A model generated the notes under the pieces. That model did no database searches. It saw only the letters and a list, made by a program, of their open reading frames with translations, and was not told the DNA's origin. This document shows, piece by piece, positions 24,802-34,674 of a stretch of 64,000 bases of DNA. The number at the start of each line of letters is the position of its first letter. Within the stretch, counting starts at the first letter, position 1. The translations under genes and the position numbers were made by a program. Source of the stretch: Vibrio tapetis subsp. tapetis (GTDB lineage: Bacteria; Pseudomonadota; Gammaproteobacteria; Enterobacterales; Vibrionaceae); contig NZ_LT960611.1 in NCBI RefSeq assembly GCF_900233005.1, positions 2,542,001-2,606,000 of the forward strand, written 5' to 3'.

Positions 24802-24949
24802 CGATTTCCCATGTTTTTATCGTCATTAATCCTACTGGCAACGGCGTAAATACTGCTCGATGGTAGCGGCCTTTATCATGGTAAGGAAAGATAGAGCGAC
24901 AGGATGAGAGTTAATTTGGGTTTTTCGCTGATTTTAGAGGTTTTACCCT

Positions 24950-26479
24950 CTAGATGATGCAATTCCGTAGCTTTTCCATGTTGTGAAGCATGCTGAACAT
25001 CGCCCATTGGGCGTTCACTTTCTCTTGTCCTCTTAGCGTAAATCGATTCATCTGTTTGTTGACGGTGATGTTGCCAAAAACAGGTTCAACACACCCAAGC
25101 CGTTTACTGTATTGCCGCCTTCCTTCTGGGCTATCAATCTTGTCTTTCATGGCTTGCATGTGGTCAAAGTCTTTGGTGTTTTTGTAGATGAAGAAGACTT
25201 GTCGACCGACTTGCTTGCCAGGCGGTTTTCTCATGCACAGCGGTTGATGAACGCATTGTCTGCAGTCGTTTAGGTATCCACAAAACTGAGCACCACGCTC
25301 TCCACGGATGACGGCGTTCTTGCTGCTCAGCCGCATCATATTTCCTGCAGGGCATCGGCAAGTCATGTCGTCTTGGTTGAACTCGAACATAGAAATGGAG
25401 TAACAGGTTTTACCTGTTTTCGAGCGTTTCTTTCGTTTTTTCGCTTGCTCGGTCTGATAGGTTTCACTGTTTTGAAACAGCGGATTACGGCTGCGAAATC
25501 CAGTGTCTGCTATGTAACAATCATAAGGAGTCTCAGACAGGAACTTGAGGTTGGTTTTACTATGAAATCCGCTGTCTGCGGTGAACTTGGTGGTGCGCTT
25601 TGAGCTGTTGGGTAGCTTCTCTAATTGTTCTTTCAAAGCGAGCACTGCAGGCTTTAATGTTTGCTGTTCACCAACGCTTCCCCACACTTGGCTGTGTAAA
25701 ATAATTTGGTGCTTGTCATCCGTGATGGCGATGCCGTTATAACCTTGAATCGTACCTTTTGAGGTGGTCATTTTAGCGCTGTCATTGTCCGTGATGTTGC
25801 TTTTTACGGGTTTTTTACTGCTGCCCAATTTGTCTTTAGTGCTCGCCAGAAATGAACCTATTTTATCGGCGCTGCTATCAAGCTTTTGTTTTTGTCTTAG
25901 GTCTTGTTCGATAACTTCATTTGGGAGCGAATCTTGGCTTTGATGACGCTCGATAATTCGCTGGCTCGCCCGCTGTAGTTTTTCTTTTTTACGGCGAAGC
26001 TCTTCGTGTGTGCCACTCCATTCCTTACTGGCATTGGATGAAATTTTACAGCCATCAATAGCAAACATGTTACGGCCTATTAGGCCTTGTTCATCGCATA
26101 TCATGAGAACCTGAGTGAACAGTGGTTCGATGGTGTCCTTCATTTGTGCGATGAAAGCCGCGATAGTGGTGAAGTGTGGTCGCTCGTCGCCCGATAAGCA
26201 CATGAAAGTGACATTGTTGATGCAGGCTCTTTCTATGCGTCGGCTAGTTAACATGCCGAGGGAATAGGCGTAAAAAATAACCTTAAGCATGATGGAGGGT
26301 GGATAAGCCGCCGCCCCGTTTTTGTCGTTGTGGTAGTGCGCATCAAAGGGCGAGAGGTCGAGGTGGTTATCGACAATGTGGGAAATCGCATACTCAATAG
26401 TTCCGGGGATGAGTTGTTCATCGATGATGATAGGGACGAACATGTTTTGGTTCGAGTAATCGGTTTTGAAGTTGGGCAT
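24950..26479 (-). CDS. IS1182-family transposase
   Basis: A 509-residue DDE transposase. The N-terminal part has the HYHNDKNGAAAYPPSIMLKVIFYAY and GMLTSRRIERAC segments of the IS1182 group. The first catalytic Asp is in MFAIDGCKISSNAS and the second in TKFTADSGFHSK. The C-terminal region carries a Cys-rich zinc-like patch (CRCPAGNMM, CRQCVHQPLCMR) and the terminal YSKRLGCVEPVFGNI with its Glu. The frame is intact. Terminal inverted repeats and target duplication could not be fixed by eye, so IS boundaries are not given. It lies between the RecX-like gene and mgtE. Confidence 0.9.
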   Translation of the reverse strand: MPNFKTDYSNQNMFVPIIIDEQLIPGTIEYAISHIVDNHLDLSPFDAHYHNDKNGAAAYPPSIMLKVIFYAYSLGMLTSRRIERACINNVTFMCLSGDERPHFTTIAAFIAQMKDTIEPLFTQVLMICDEQGLIGRNMFAIDGCKISSNASKEWSGTHEELRRKKEKLQRASQRIIERHQSQDSLPNEVIEQDLRQKQKLDSSADKIGSFLASTKDKLGSSKKPVKSNITDNDSAKMTTSKGTIQGYNGIAITDDKHQIILHSQVWGSVGEQQTLKPAVLALKEQLEKLPNSSKRTTKFTADSGFHSKTNLKFLSETPYDCYIADTGFRSRNPLFQNSETYQTEQAKKRKKRSKTGKTCYSISMFEFNQDDMTCRCPAGNMMRLSSKNAVIRGERGAQFCGYLNDCRQCVHQPLCMRKPPGKQVGRQVFFIYKNTKDFDHMQAMKDKIDSPEGRRQYSKRLGCVEPVFGNITVNKQMNRFTLRGQEKVNAQWAMFSMLHNMEKLRNCII

Positions 26480-26662
26480 AACCGTGTCTTGTGGCGAATA
26501 ATTTAGATTAGATCACAAGGAGTTAGTGCGTTCAAGTTCATATCGTGATGAAATGGCGGCAGGATCAGAATTGAGACGGGCGAGGAGAAATTCTACAGCC
26601 TCGTTGGTTGATCATTCTCACCTCGAGTCAAATTCAAAAATAAAGGGGCTTTGGGTTACTCA

Positions 26663-28009
26663 TTACAACATGACTAAACTTGCAGTACCGAGGAAGGCAA
26701 AAAAGCCGACCACATCGGTGACAGTCGTTAGTATTACTGACCCTGCTAGAGCTGGATCGAGTTTTAATTTATCCAATACAATAGGGATAATTACACCAAA
26801 TAACGCAGCGGCGATAATGTTCACAATAATAGCTAATGCAATGGTGGCACCAAGGACAGCAGATTGAAACCAGAGCCCGGCAAGAGCCCCTATGATCACA
26901 GCCCAAAGTAGGCCATTAATAGAACCAATACCCAGTTCGTTTTTTAATAACGCCAACCGGTTACCTGGGGCAATTTGGTTTAATGCCATCGCCCGAACCA
27001 TCAAGGTCAGGGTTTGACTGCCCGCGATGCCTCCCATAGAAGCTACGATAGGCATCAGTACGGCAAGCGCCACCACCTGAGTGATCACATCTTCAAATAA
27101 CCCGATGGTGACCGATGCCAAAATAGCGGTGAACAAGTTAATACCAAGCCACACACCTCGTTTGCGTGAGCTTTTCAGTACAGGAGCAAACAAGTCGTCT
27201 CCCTCATCCATACCCGTACCGGCCATTAAGCGAGTCTCATAAATTTCACGTTGCGTATTGAGTGCAAATTTCCAGTCGATTTCACCGATGAGTGTCTGAT
27301 CGTCATCGACTACAGGTAAGGCCGATAAGGAACATTGCCCCATCCCTTCAATACCCTCTTGCAAGCTCAATTTACTGCTGAGCGTAGTGACGTGGTCTAT
27401 CGCTAAGCTATTCAGCTTTACCCCGCTGTCTGCTCTGAGAATTTCGTAATAATTCACCACACCTTTCAGCTGCTTATGCCGATTGATCAAGTAGACTTGC
27501 TGTGGCGTATCGTAGCTGTAGCGTTCCATCAAGACTTTGGCTTTGTCTACGGTGATATTGAAAGGCAGGGTAATGACTTTTCTTTCGGCCCAGCGTCCAA
27601 GCTCTTCTTCATCGAACTCGTTCGCTTGGTCATACAATTCTAATTCGCTTTTCTCTATTAAGCGTATCGCATCGGCGGTGATCTCTTCAGGTAAAGAATC
27701 AGCCCATTCAATCAAGGATAAGTTATCTAACTTGGCTAATGTTAATTTCAATTCAACGTCAGATAGGGACTCGATCACCGATAATCGCACATCTGCACGC
27801 ATTTCAGTCAGTACGTCGATGTGCAGCTCTAGTGGCAGCAAACGCCAAAGCCTAGCGCGATCTTCAATTGGAAACGCTTCCAAAATTAATGCGACCGATC
27901 CGGGCTCCAGCCCCTTTTCAATCAGATCGTTAAGCACCTGACTTTGTGCTGATTCTTCAGTAAGGGAAACCAGTTCAATTTGACGGGATAGTTCTTGAAA
28001 TTCGCTCAC
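26663..28009 (-). CDS. mgtE: Magnesium transporter MgtE
   Basis: Homodimeric, Mg2+-gated channel of the inner membrane. Standard architecture in 448 residues: N-terminal superhelical domain (about 1-130), a CBS domain pair (about 135-255, with YLINRHKQLKGVVNYYEI and ALPVVDDDQTLIGEIDW), the plug helix, then five membrane helices including AVLMPIVASMGGIAGSQT and GVIIPIVLDKLKLDPALAGSVILT. Intact. An IS1182-type transposase lies just beyond its 3' end. Confidence 0.95.
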   Translation of the reverse strand: MSEFQELSRQIELVSLTEESAQSQVLNDLIEKGLEPGSVALILEAFPIEDRARLWRLLPLELHIDVLTEMRADVRLSVIESLSDVELKLTLAKLDNLSLIEWADSLPEEITADAIRLIEKSELELYDQANEFDEEELGRWAERKVITLPFNITVDKAKVLMERYSYDTPQQVYLINRHKQLKGVVNYYEILRADSGVKLNSLAIDHVTTLSSKLSLQEGIEGMGQCSLSALPVVDDDQTLIGEIDWKFALNTQREIYETRLMAGTGMDEGDDLFAPVLKSSRKRGVWLGINLFTAILASVTIGLFEDVITQVVALAVLMPIVASMGGIAGSQTLTLMVRAMALNQIAPGNRLALLKNELGIGSINGLLWAVIIGALAGLWFQSAVLGATIALAIIVNIIAAALFGVIIPIVLDKLKLDPALAGSVILTTVTDVVGFFAFLGTASLVML

Positions 28010-28260
28010 TTAAATACTCTACCTGTAGGACAAAACGCCACGATTAGTTTTGAACAAACAAGCCAACATACTAGCAGCTACAACTTGGATAAACGACTAT
28101 TCTCTCATCATAACCTAGAGAAAAAACAACGCGCTATGCCTTTAGATTGGGACATACCTTCTAAGCCTCATGCCCTCTAAATTGCTAAGTAGGATTGTGC
28201 CGCCGTTCAAGGCGACAAACAGAAAAATAGGCTTCTCCATTTGTCACCTTTACCATCGCG

Positions 28261-29802
28261 CTATTCTTCGTACCCAGAGAATGTCACACCGGAAAGTCGC
28301 GCCATCTCGCGGTGCCATGTGGCCAAATCTTTCCGATTGAATTTGCTTAAGTCATCGTGACCACAAGCCCGAGCCATTACTTGCATTAACTCTGTCGAAG
28401 CTTCAAAAAAATTCTTCAATTGATTGGCCGATTTCTCTACATTCAATCTCTGACGAAGATCCGCTTTTTGGGTCGCAATGCCTGCTGGGCAGTTATTGGT
28501 GTTGCACATTCTGGCGGCAACGCAGCCAATCGCCTGCATCGCACTGTTTGAAATCGCTACGCCATCCGCCCCTAACGCCAAGGCTTTAACAAAATCCATG
28601 GGGACGCGTAATCCGCCAGTAATGATCAGTGTCACTCGCTCACTTGCACCCTGTTGATCCAAATAGCGCCTTGCCCGAGCCAATGCAGGAATGGTAGGTA
28701 CGCTAATATGATCGCGAAACATTTCTGGCGCAGCCCCCGTACCACCACCGCGCCCATCCAAAATGATGTAATCGGCGCTGGCATCAAGTGCAAACTGAAT
28801 ATCCTCTTCAATGTGGTTGGCACTGAGCTTAAAGCCTATCGGTATCCCTCCCGTTACTTCCCTTACTCGATCTGCGAACTGTTTAAAATCTTCAACCGTA
28901 ACCAAGTGTGGAAAAGTTGGGGGGGATATTGCAGGTTCGCCTTCAGGGATGCCTCTAACTTGAGAAATTTTTCCGATATTTTTGTTGCCCGGAAGATGCC
29001 CACCTGTCCCTGTTTTGGCTCCTTGCCCGCCTTTAAAGTGAAACGCCTGGACCTTGCTCAGTAACGCTTCATCGTAACCAAACTCTGCACTGGCCAACTC
29101 ATAAAAGTAATGCGAATTTGCTTGTTGTTCCTCAGGTAGCATTCCCCCTTCGCCTGAACATATCCCCGTTCCAGCTCGCTCTGCACCCGTTGCCATCGCA
29201 ATTTTAGCTTCTTCAGAAAGCGCCCCAAAGCTCATGTCTGACACAAACAAAGGGATGTCTAACGTGAGTGGTTTTTTCGCCTTGGGTCCAATCACTAATT
29301 TCGTCGCGACCGGAACATTTTCCAGCAAAGGTTTTCGTGCCATTTGCGCGACCATCACTTGAAGATCGTCCCAGTGTGGTAATAAATGCCGAGGAACCCC
29401 CATGGATGTCATTGGTCCGTGATGCCCGAGTTTGCTTAGCCCTTCTCTGGCTAATTGATGAATGAAGGTCACCGTTGGCTCTTCAGCAGTCACTACTGCG
29501 ACCGGAATATCACCAGCCCCTGCGGTTATGCCGGGGCCAGGTTTTCCCACTTGTTCGGCTGTGAATTGCTTATGACTGCCATCGCAAAACGGGAGGTTCG
29601 CGCTATGTTTGCATTGGCAAAGGTAGGCATCACCCGTATCGTCGGCCACGAAATTGATCGGTTTAATGCCGGTTCCTGCATGAGAACCATCACAAAATGG
29701 TGGATTTTTTGACTGGCCACAGGCACAAAAATAGTGTTCATCGCCTTTATTTAGGCTGATTTTAATGGGTTTATTGTCCACAACAATCGGTTTGCTCATC
29801 AC
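28261..29802 (-). CDS. Double CDGSH domain fused to FMN-binding glutamate synthase-like domain
   Basis: A 513-residue fusion. Two N-terminal CDGSH iron-sulfur domains (FCACGQSKNPPFCDGSHAG near residue 23 and LCQCKHSANLPFCDGSHKQ near 60) each supply the 3 Cys/1 His [2Fe-2S] ligand set. The rest (about 110-513) is a glutamate synthase central-like FMN domain (PLFVSDMSFGALSEEAKIA, FKGGQGAKTGTGGHLPG, IILDGRGGGTGAAP, CNTNNCPAGIATQ). It lacks the glutaminase domain of GltB, so it is not a complete glutamate synthase. The substrate is unknown; an FMN oxidoreductase with electron transfer through CDGSH clusters is a reasonable inference. Confidence 0.88.
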   Translation of the reverse strand: MMSKPIVVDNKPIKISLNKGDEHYFCACGQSKNPPFCDGSHAGTGIKPINFVADDTGDAYLCQCKHSANLPFCDGSHKQFTAEQVGKPGPGITAGAGDIPVAVVTAEEPTVTFIHQLAREGLSKLGHHGPMTSMGVPRHLLPHWDDLQVMVAQMARKPLLENVPVATKLVIGPKAKKPLTLDIPLFVSDMSFGALSEEAKIAMATGAERAGTGICSGEGGMLPEEQQANSHYFYELASAEFGYDEALLSKVQAFHFKGGQGAKTGTGGHLPGNKNIGKISQVRGIPEGEPAISPPTFPHLVTVEDFKQFADRVREVTGGIPIGFKLSANHIEEDIQFALDASADYIILDGRGGGTGAAPEMFRDHISVPTIPALARARRYLDQQGASERVTLIITGGLRVPMDFVKALALGADGVAISNSAMQAIGCVAARMCNTNNCPAGIATQKADLRQRLNVEKSANQLKNFFEASTELMQVMARACGHDDLSKFNRKDLATWHREMARLSGVTFSGYEE

Positions 29803-30048
29803 ATGCTGTCCTTATAGTTATCAATAACGCATCGTTGTGCGTCTAAGGTAAGCATAGGAAGCAATTGGAAAATGAACATTCGATAAACTGACGGGCTTGT
29901 TCAGTTATTTAGAATCCAATAGGCACTGCGGTCTCGCGCTCTTTGATTACATCGCTACAATAGGCCAGTTATCTGGTAATCTATGCCGATATTTATCGGC
30001 TCTATCGCACAGCGAATCTTTAAACAGTCAGCACCTACGGATTTATCA

Positions 30049-30297
30049 ATGTATTTAGTTTTGTATTGTCACAACATCGGCATGACCGATTTCTCTTTTT
30101 TTGAAACCGAAGATTTTGATAAAGAGGAAGGCTATATTGTTCGAGGCAAGTGGCCAAATGAACAGGCATTTCGAGATTATCTGGTTACAGAGTTTGGCGA
30201 CTTAGCGAGCTATAAAGTCATTGATTTGATTTGTGATGGGAAGCAAGCTGAAGATTATTCGCAACAAGATCTAACGCTGAAAGCTCAACAAATTTAA
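30049..30297 (+). CDS. Small conserved-looking hypothetical protein
   Basis: An 82-residue acidic protein, not recognised: MYLVLYCHNIGMTDFSFFET and KWPNEQAFRDYLVTEFGDLASYKVIDLICDG suggest a compact alpha/beta fold. The start at the ATG at 30049 is preferred because the in-frame extension to 29983 looks non-coding; neither has a strong ribosome-binding site. Its end overlaps the convergent gene by 4 bp. Confidence 0.6.
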   Translation: MYLVLYCHNIGMTDFSFFETEDFDKEEGYIVRGKWPNEQAFRDYLVTEFGDLASYKVIDLICDGKQAEDYSQQDLTLKAQQI

Positions 30298-30704
30298 TCG
30301 TCCATATCTTCCGTTTCAAAGCGAGCACGACGCGCTTGTGCTATCGAGCAGTGAGTAACGTCCATCATTTCAGACAGGGTGATGTTTGGGTTTTCGCTAA
30401 GTAGGTGCAATAACTGCTCATGCATGCTGAATGTCGGCTTGACCTTAGTCTTTTGATAAATTGAAACCTTATCAATCAGGTAGCCCATCGCTTCTGGATA
30501 CCCAGCACGCAACGCGATAAGTAATGGCATAATATGCCGGCTTTCCCCTAACAATTGCCAGTTTCGAGAGCGCCTCACTCTTTTTAATACACAGTGATGA
30601 CTCAACGCTAATTGCTTGGCCTGCTTAACCGTGTCTCCTCCCATACGATGAATCAGCGAGGGTAATGCAATGACGTGTATTTCACTCTTATTGTTGCCTG
30701 ACAT
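30294..30704 (-). CDS. RRF_GI-like conserved protein (annotated 'ribosome recycling factor family')
   Basis: A 136-residue protein with IALPSLIHRMGGDTVKQAKQLAL, RRSRNWQLLGE and a C-terminal winged-helix-like segment ITLSEMMDVTHCSIAQARRARFE. It resembles a gammaproteobacterial family labelled ribosome recycling factor in databases although unrelated in size to Frr. The C-terminal half looks like a DNA- or RNA-binding HTH. Function is unknown. Divergent from the lipoprotein gene at 30817. Confidence 0.7.
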   Translation of the reverse strand: MSGNNKSEIHVIALPSLIHRMGGDTVKQAKQLALSHHCVLKRVRRSRNWQLLGESRHIMPLLIALRAGYPEAMGYLIDKVSIYQKTKVKPTFSMHEQLLHLLSENPNITLSEMMDVTHCSIAQARRARFETEDMDD

Positions 30705-30816
30705 ACACCACTCCTCTCTTAAAGGTTTGTCATCTAAATATAACCATCAGGGTTCAATATTTGAGGTAAGATATTAGATACATCCTAATCAATTTCGAAT
30801 TTATAGAGCATAAAAT

Positions 30817-31329
30817 ATGTTAAAGAAACTCATCATTGTCGGTCTCTTACTGGCTGCTACCGGTTGTAGCTTGCAAGCAAGTTCGTCTAACTCAAGACAC
30901 ACGCCGTTCAATGAGCAGTTCTATGTAGAATCTCTGGTCAAAAATAACATTACTGTGGATACAAGTTTAGAGTCAGTCCAATTTCTTTATGGTAAGTATG
31001 ACCTCAACAACGATGGTAATAACGAATATATTATCCAATTAATCGGCCCTTACTTCTGTGGTTCTGGTGGTTGCTCTACCTATCTATTTGATAACCAGAA
31101 TAATCAATTAGATTACTTCACGGTTGCCAGTACTCCAATCGCCGCATCTGAAGTCGTCAGTCATGGTTGGCATGATCTTATCATTTGGAGTAATCGCGCC
31201 TACCGGAAAATTGAACATACTGGCAAACACTACCCTTCAAACCCATCGGTAGAACCGGAGACAACACTTGAAAACTCAGTGACGATTATTGATACCCATT
31301 TACCAATTCAAAAATTAGCATTGCAATAG
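30817..31329 (+). CDS. Putative lipoprotein
   Basis: A 170-residue exported protein. The type II signal LLLAATGC places lipidation at Cys17. The mature part contains a Ca2+-loop-like DLNNDGNNEYIIQ and the segment PYFCGSGGCSTYLFD, whose two cysteines may form a disulfide. Both patterns recur in small periplasmic lipoproteins of unknown function. It is a single gene convergent with the LysR gene. Confidence 0.8.
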   Translation: MLKKLIIVGLLLAATGCSLQASSSNSRHTPFNEQFYVESLVKNNITVDTSLESVQFLYGKYDLNNDGNNEYIIQLIGPYFCGSGGCSTYLFDNQNNQLDYFTVASTPIAASEVVSHGWHDLIIWSNRAYRKIEHTGKHYPSNPSVEPETTLENSVTIIDTHLPIQKLALQ

Positions 31330-31350
31330 TACTTTCCCACACGCATGGCT

Positions 31351-32244
31351 TCACTGACTAAAGGCTCGGTGAAGCCAAGAACGTAACGTCAGCACCTTTT
31401 CTTGTTTTAGTTTTTCGACTGGGCAAGCAAAATAAAAACTCTTCTCTGGGTGCAAGACTTCATTACCTATTTGCACCAATAAGCCAGACTCAATATCACT
31501 CTTAATAAACTGCTGGTGCGTCACCAACACGCCTAAGCCACTCATGGCCGCTTGAACGGACTGAATCGTGGCATTAAAGCTTAAGTTTTTCTGCCTGTTC
31601 GGTATCGGTATTTGATAAGCATCACACCAGTGTTGCCAATCGTCTTGTCTTCTTGGGTTCGTCACATAGATCGCAGCATAACGTTCAAGCATCTCAGCAA
31701 CAGACAGCTCATCGTCTACCTCTAAAAGTTTAGGGCTGCAAACAAGAACCAAATTATCGTCACCGAGCTTTTCCAAATGATAGTCTTGCCATTCACGCGG
31801 GTGGCCATGGATCAGTGCCACATCCACCCCCTCCCGTTCTAAGTCAAATACCATAGGAATATTTGAAATCCGAATATCAATATTGGGGGCTGATCGTTGA
31901 AACTCCTCCACTCTTGGTATCCACCAATGCAGTGCTAGCGAGTTGATCATGTTCAGTGTTAATGGGCTGTCGTCATTGCTGCTTGCTAGCTCTTCACTGG
32001 CCAACACGATTTGTTCCAACGCAGGGGCGACTTTCTTATAGTATCGACGCCCATCAATGTTAAGTTCAACACGCCTTCCTACACGACGAAATAACGGCCG
32101 ATTGAGCTGATTTTCTAACGCTTTTATCGCTTGGCTTATCGCAGAATGGCTGACGCTCAACGTGTTGGCCGCCTCCGTCATGCTGCCTAGCTCAGCAACG
32201 GCCACAAAGGCATAAATGGACTTTAAAGGAACCAGTTTCTTCAT
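31351..32244 (-). CDS. LysR-family transcriptional regulator
   Basis: A 297-residue regulator with the N-terminal winged HTH (SIYAFVAVAELGSMTEAANTLSVSHSAISQAIKALE) and the usual effector domain. By length and composition it resembles the GcvA/AmpR-like branch. Divergent from the EamA transporter gene, with 113 bp between them, so regulation of that transporter is the simplest inference; the ligand is unknown. Confidence 0.9.
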   Translation of the reverse strand: MKKLVPLKSIYAFVAVAELGSMTEAANTLSVSHSAISQAIKALENQLNRPLFRRVGRRVELNIDGRRYYKKVAPALEQIVLASEELASSNDDSPLTLNMINSLALHWWIPRVEEFQRSAPNIDIRISNIPMVFDLEREGVDVALIHGHPREWQDYHLEKLGDDNLVLVCSPKLLEVDDELSVAEMLERYAAIYVTNPRRQDDWQHWCDAYQIPIPNRQKNLSFNATIQSVQAAMSGLGVLVTHQQFIKSDIESGLLVQIGNEVLHPEKSFYFACPVEKLKQEKVLTLRSWLHRAFSQ

Positions 32245-32357
32245 GACCGCCTCAAGATTTAATTGGTAAGTTTTTCTTACACATCATGTCAATATTACTC
32301 GCTTTTTTATGTTCTTCAAGCGGTCTAAAATTCAAGCATCATTGAGGAGCTATATTT

Positions 32358-33365
32358 ATGTCGTTATCTGCATCCCACCCAGAGCAAAGCAATCACCAAA
32401 TGAAGGCCATTACTTTCATGCTTATCTCTACGTTTAACTTGTCACTCACAGGATTGTTAACCAAAAACCTGACGGACATCATCCACTACGACCTACTTAT
32501 TTTGCTGCGTTTTCTGATACCCGCGCTATTTATGGTCTGGCTGCTCGCCATCACTGAATGGCAGAGTCCGGATAGAGCCACCTTACCCGCGCTCGTTTTG
32601 AGGGCGTTATTTATTACCCTCACACAGGTTTGCTTTTTGTATGCACTTGCTCACCTTTCCTTAATGGAATCTGTGGTGCTTTTTAGTACCGGCCCCTTAT
32701 TTATCCCTTTGTTAGAAAAAATCATCTTTGGTACCCCCCTTAATCACCTCACGATCATCGCATTGCTGATGGCTTTTGTTGGCGTCGCCATTCAATCTGG
32801 CATAAAGGGAAATATAGACTGGCGACCAGAGTTGTTGATTGGGGTCGCATCAGGGGTGTTTAATCCAGCAAGCCAAGTGTGTATGTATCGGTCGACGAAA
32901 AGCCAGTTATCCTCATTGGCATTAAATACCTGGTGCATGGTGTTCGCCTCGGTCTTCGCTTTTGTGCTATTTGCTGGGTTACAAGGGAACGATATCCTGA
33001 ACGTACACAATGGTGATTTAAGCCTGTCGACGTTGCTGTTACAAAATGTCGTCTTGGACAATGATTGGATATGGGCGGTCATTGCCGTGCTATTAATGTC
33101 GGTCACCACCATTAATACGCAAGTATTTAGGGCGAAGGCTTATCGATTAGTCAGCACAGGTTCAATTTTGGCGCCCTTAATCTTCACTAACCTCGTATTC
33201 GCAACGTTATGGCAGGTGATGTTTTTCAACTTCGAATGGCAACCCCATACCATCATGGGCATGATACTGATCGTAAGTGCTACGATGTTGCACAGTTTAG
33301 GGCCAAAAGCTCAGCGATTTTGGGTCAATAAAAGCAAAGAAGATCGCCTAAGAAAAGCCGCTTAA
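32358..33365 (+). CDS. EamA/DMT-family transporter
   Basis: A 335-residue inner-membrane protein of the drug/metabolite transporter superfamily with about ten hydrophobic helices in two EamA repeats (about 18-150 and 155-315). It starts at the ATG at 32358 with GAGGAG about 10 nt upstream. Substrate cannot be read from sequence. The divergent LysR gene is its likely regulator. Confidence 0.88.
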   Translation: MSLSASHPEQSNHQMKAITFMLISTFNLSLTGLLTKNLTDIIHYDLLILLRFLIPALFMVWLLAITEWQSPDRATLPALVLRALFITLTQVCFLYALAHLSLMESVVLFSTGPLFIPLLEKIIFGTPLNHLTIIALLMAFVGVAIQSGIKGNIDWRPELLIGVASGVFNPASQVCMYRSTKSQLSSLALNTWCMVFASVFAFVLFAGLQGNDILNVHNGDLSLSTLLLQNVVLDNDWIWAVIAVLLMSVTTINTQVFRAKAYRLVSTGSILAPLIFTNLVFATLWQVMFFNFEWQPHTIMGMILIVSATMLHSLGPKAQRFWVNKSKEDRLRKAA

Positions 33366-33420
33366 TCAACAAAATAGCACTGTTGTCCCAGCTTAATGAA
33401 TTGGACAACAGTGATTCGAG

Positions 33421-34599
33421 TTACTCTTCGCTCATAAGGTAGGAAATAGCCGAGATCAAGGCTGATACCCCCGCTTCTACTTTACTCCTAGGGCAACCTA
33501 CATTCAGGCGTAAGTATCCCTCGCCTTCTCTCCCATAGGTATCTCCACGCATGATCGCCACTTTGTGGTTTTCAATGAGACGTTTTTGCAATTCGTCCAT
33601 ATTCACATTCAAACTCGAAAGATCAATCCAAGCTAGGTAGGTACCTTGCGGCACTTGATAGTTAATCGAGGGAAAGGCGTTATTTATCTCGTTAGCCACA
33701 AAAGTAAGGTTAGCCTTTAGGTATTGCTTTAGCTCCTCTAACCAAGCTTCGCCATCTTGATAGGCCGTAATGTGCCCAATAACACTTAAAATTGCCGGTG
33801 AAGACAAGCCATCAGCGGCTTTAAGTTGTTTGAGGTAAGCATTACGAATCTCCTCATCAGGGATCAAGGCATAAGCGCCAGTCAGCGCTGGAATATTAAA
33901 TGATTTGGAGCCAGAACTGACCAGTGCCCACTGGTTATCGAGCGCGACTGAAGGCCAAGGTGTGTAACGTTCAAATGCCATATCCATATGAATATCATCA
34001 GAAATAACTTTTACGTTATGCGCTAAGCATAACTCGGCCATTTTACTAAGTTCGCGCTCACTCCATACTCTTCCGGTCGGATTTTGCGGAGAACAGAGCA
34101 GCAAAACTTTACATTCGGGCTTAGCCAATTGAGACTCAAATTGGCACCAATCAATCTCATAACTGGTGTCGGTCTTTAGCAACGGGCTTGTCAGTAAAGC
34201 GCGCTCATTCGCTTCCAGCATATTAGCAAAGGCATCATACGCGGGTGTATGAACCAACACTCCGTCCCCAACACTCGTCCATTGCACAATTAACTTGGCA
34301 ATGATGTAAATAACCGACGGGCCGTAAACGATACTTTCTGCATCCAGTGTTGCGTCATAACGAGATGCAAACCAATCCAAGATCGCCTGTTTAAAGTCGT
34401 CATGATTCCAACGGCTGTAGCCTAATACACCATGTTCTAAACGAGCCTTAAGCGCATTTTGAATGCTCGGCGCCGTCTCAAAATCCATGTCTGAAATAGT
34501 AAATGGCAGAAGGTCGGCTTGACCAAAACGATCTTGAACATAGTCCCACTGGGTGCAATAAGTACCGTGCCGATCAACAGTACGAGAAAAATCAAACAT
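33421..34599 (-). CDS. malY: MalY-type PLP C-S lyase and maltose-regulon modulator
   Basis: PLP-dependent cystathionine beta-lyase-type enzyme; E. coli MalY also binds and inhibits MalT. The 392-residue protein from the ATG at 34599 (TTGGAG 7 nt upstream) begins MFDFSRTVDRHGTYCTQWDYV exactly like E. coli MalY. It has the PLP Lys in SSGSKSFNIPALTGAY and CSPQNPTGRVWSERE. An upstream in-frame extension to 34656 lacks homology. It follows malX by 75 bp, forming malXY under MalI-type operators. Confidence 0.95.
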   Translation of the reverse strand: MFDFSRTVDRHGTYCTQWDYVQDRFGQADLLPFTISDMDFETAPSIQNALKARLEHGVLGYSRWNHDDFKQAILDWFASRYDATLDAESIVYGPSVIYIIAKLIVQWTSVGDGVLVHTPAYDAFANMLEANERALLTSPLLKTDTSYEIDWCQFESQLAKPECKVLLLCSPQNPTGRVWSERELSKMAELCLAHNVKVISDDIHMDMAFERYTPWPSVALDNQWALVSSGSKSFNIPALTGAYALIPDEEIRNAYLKQLKAADGLSSPAILSVIGHITAYQDGEAWLEELKQYLKANLTFVANEINNAFPSINYQVPQGTYLAWIDLSSLNVNMDELQKRLIENHKVAIMRGDTYGREGEGYLRLNVGCPRSKVEAGVSALISAISYLMSEE

Positions 34600-34674
34600 G
34601 GCAAACTCCAATAAAACGAGATTCAAATACGGAAAATGGGGAGCAAAGCCCCCCAAGGTTATCGCTGTGCTTTG

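Noticed and set aside
24802..24949. Candidate terminal inverted repeat of the IS1182-type element
   Set aside because: Only weak or direct-orientation similarity to the other flank was found, so no IS boundary is claimed.
26526..26867. Plus-strand frame near the IS and mgtE 3' end
   Set aside because: It is largely antisense to conserved mgtE codons and has no recognisable protein pattern.
29983..30048. Longer N-terminus for the small protein ending at 30297
   Set aside because: The extra 22 residues do not look like the rest of the protein and the upstream start has no better ribosome-binding site.
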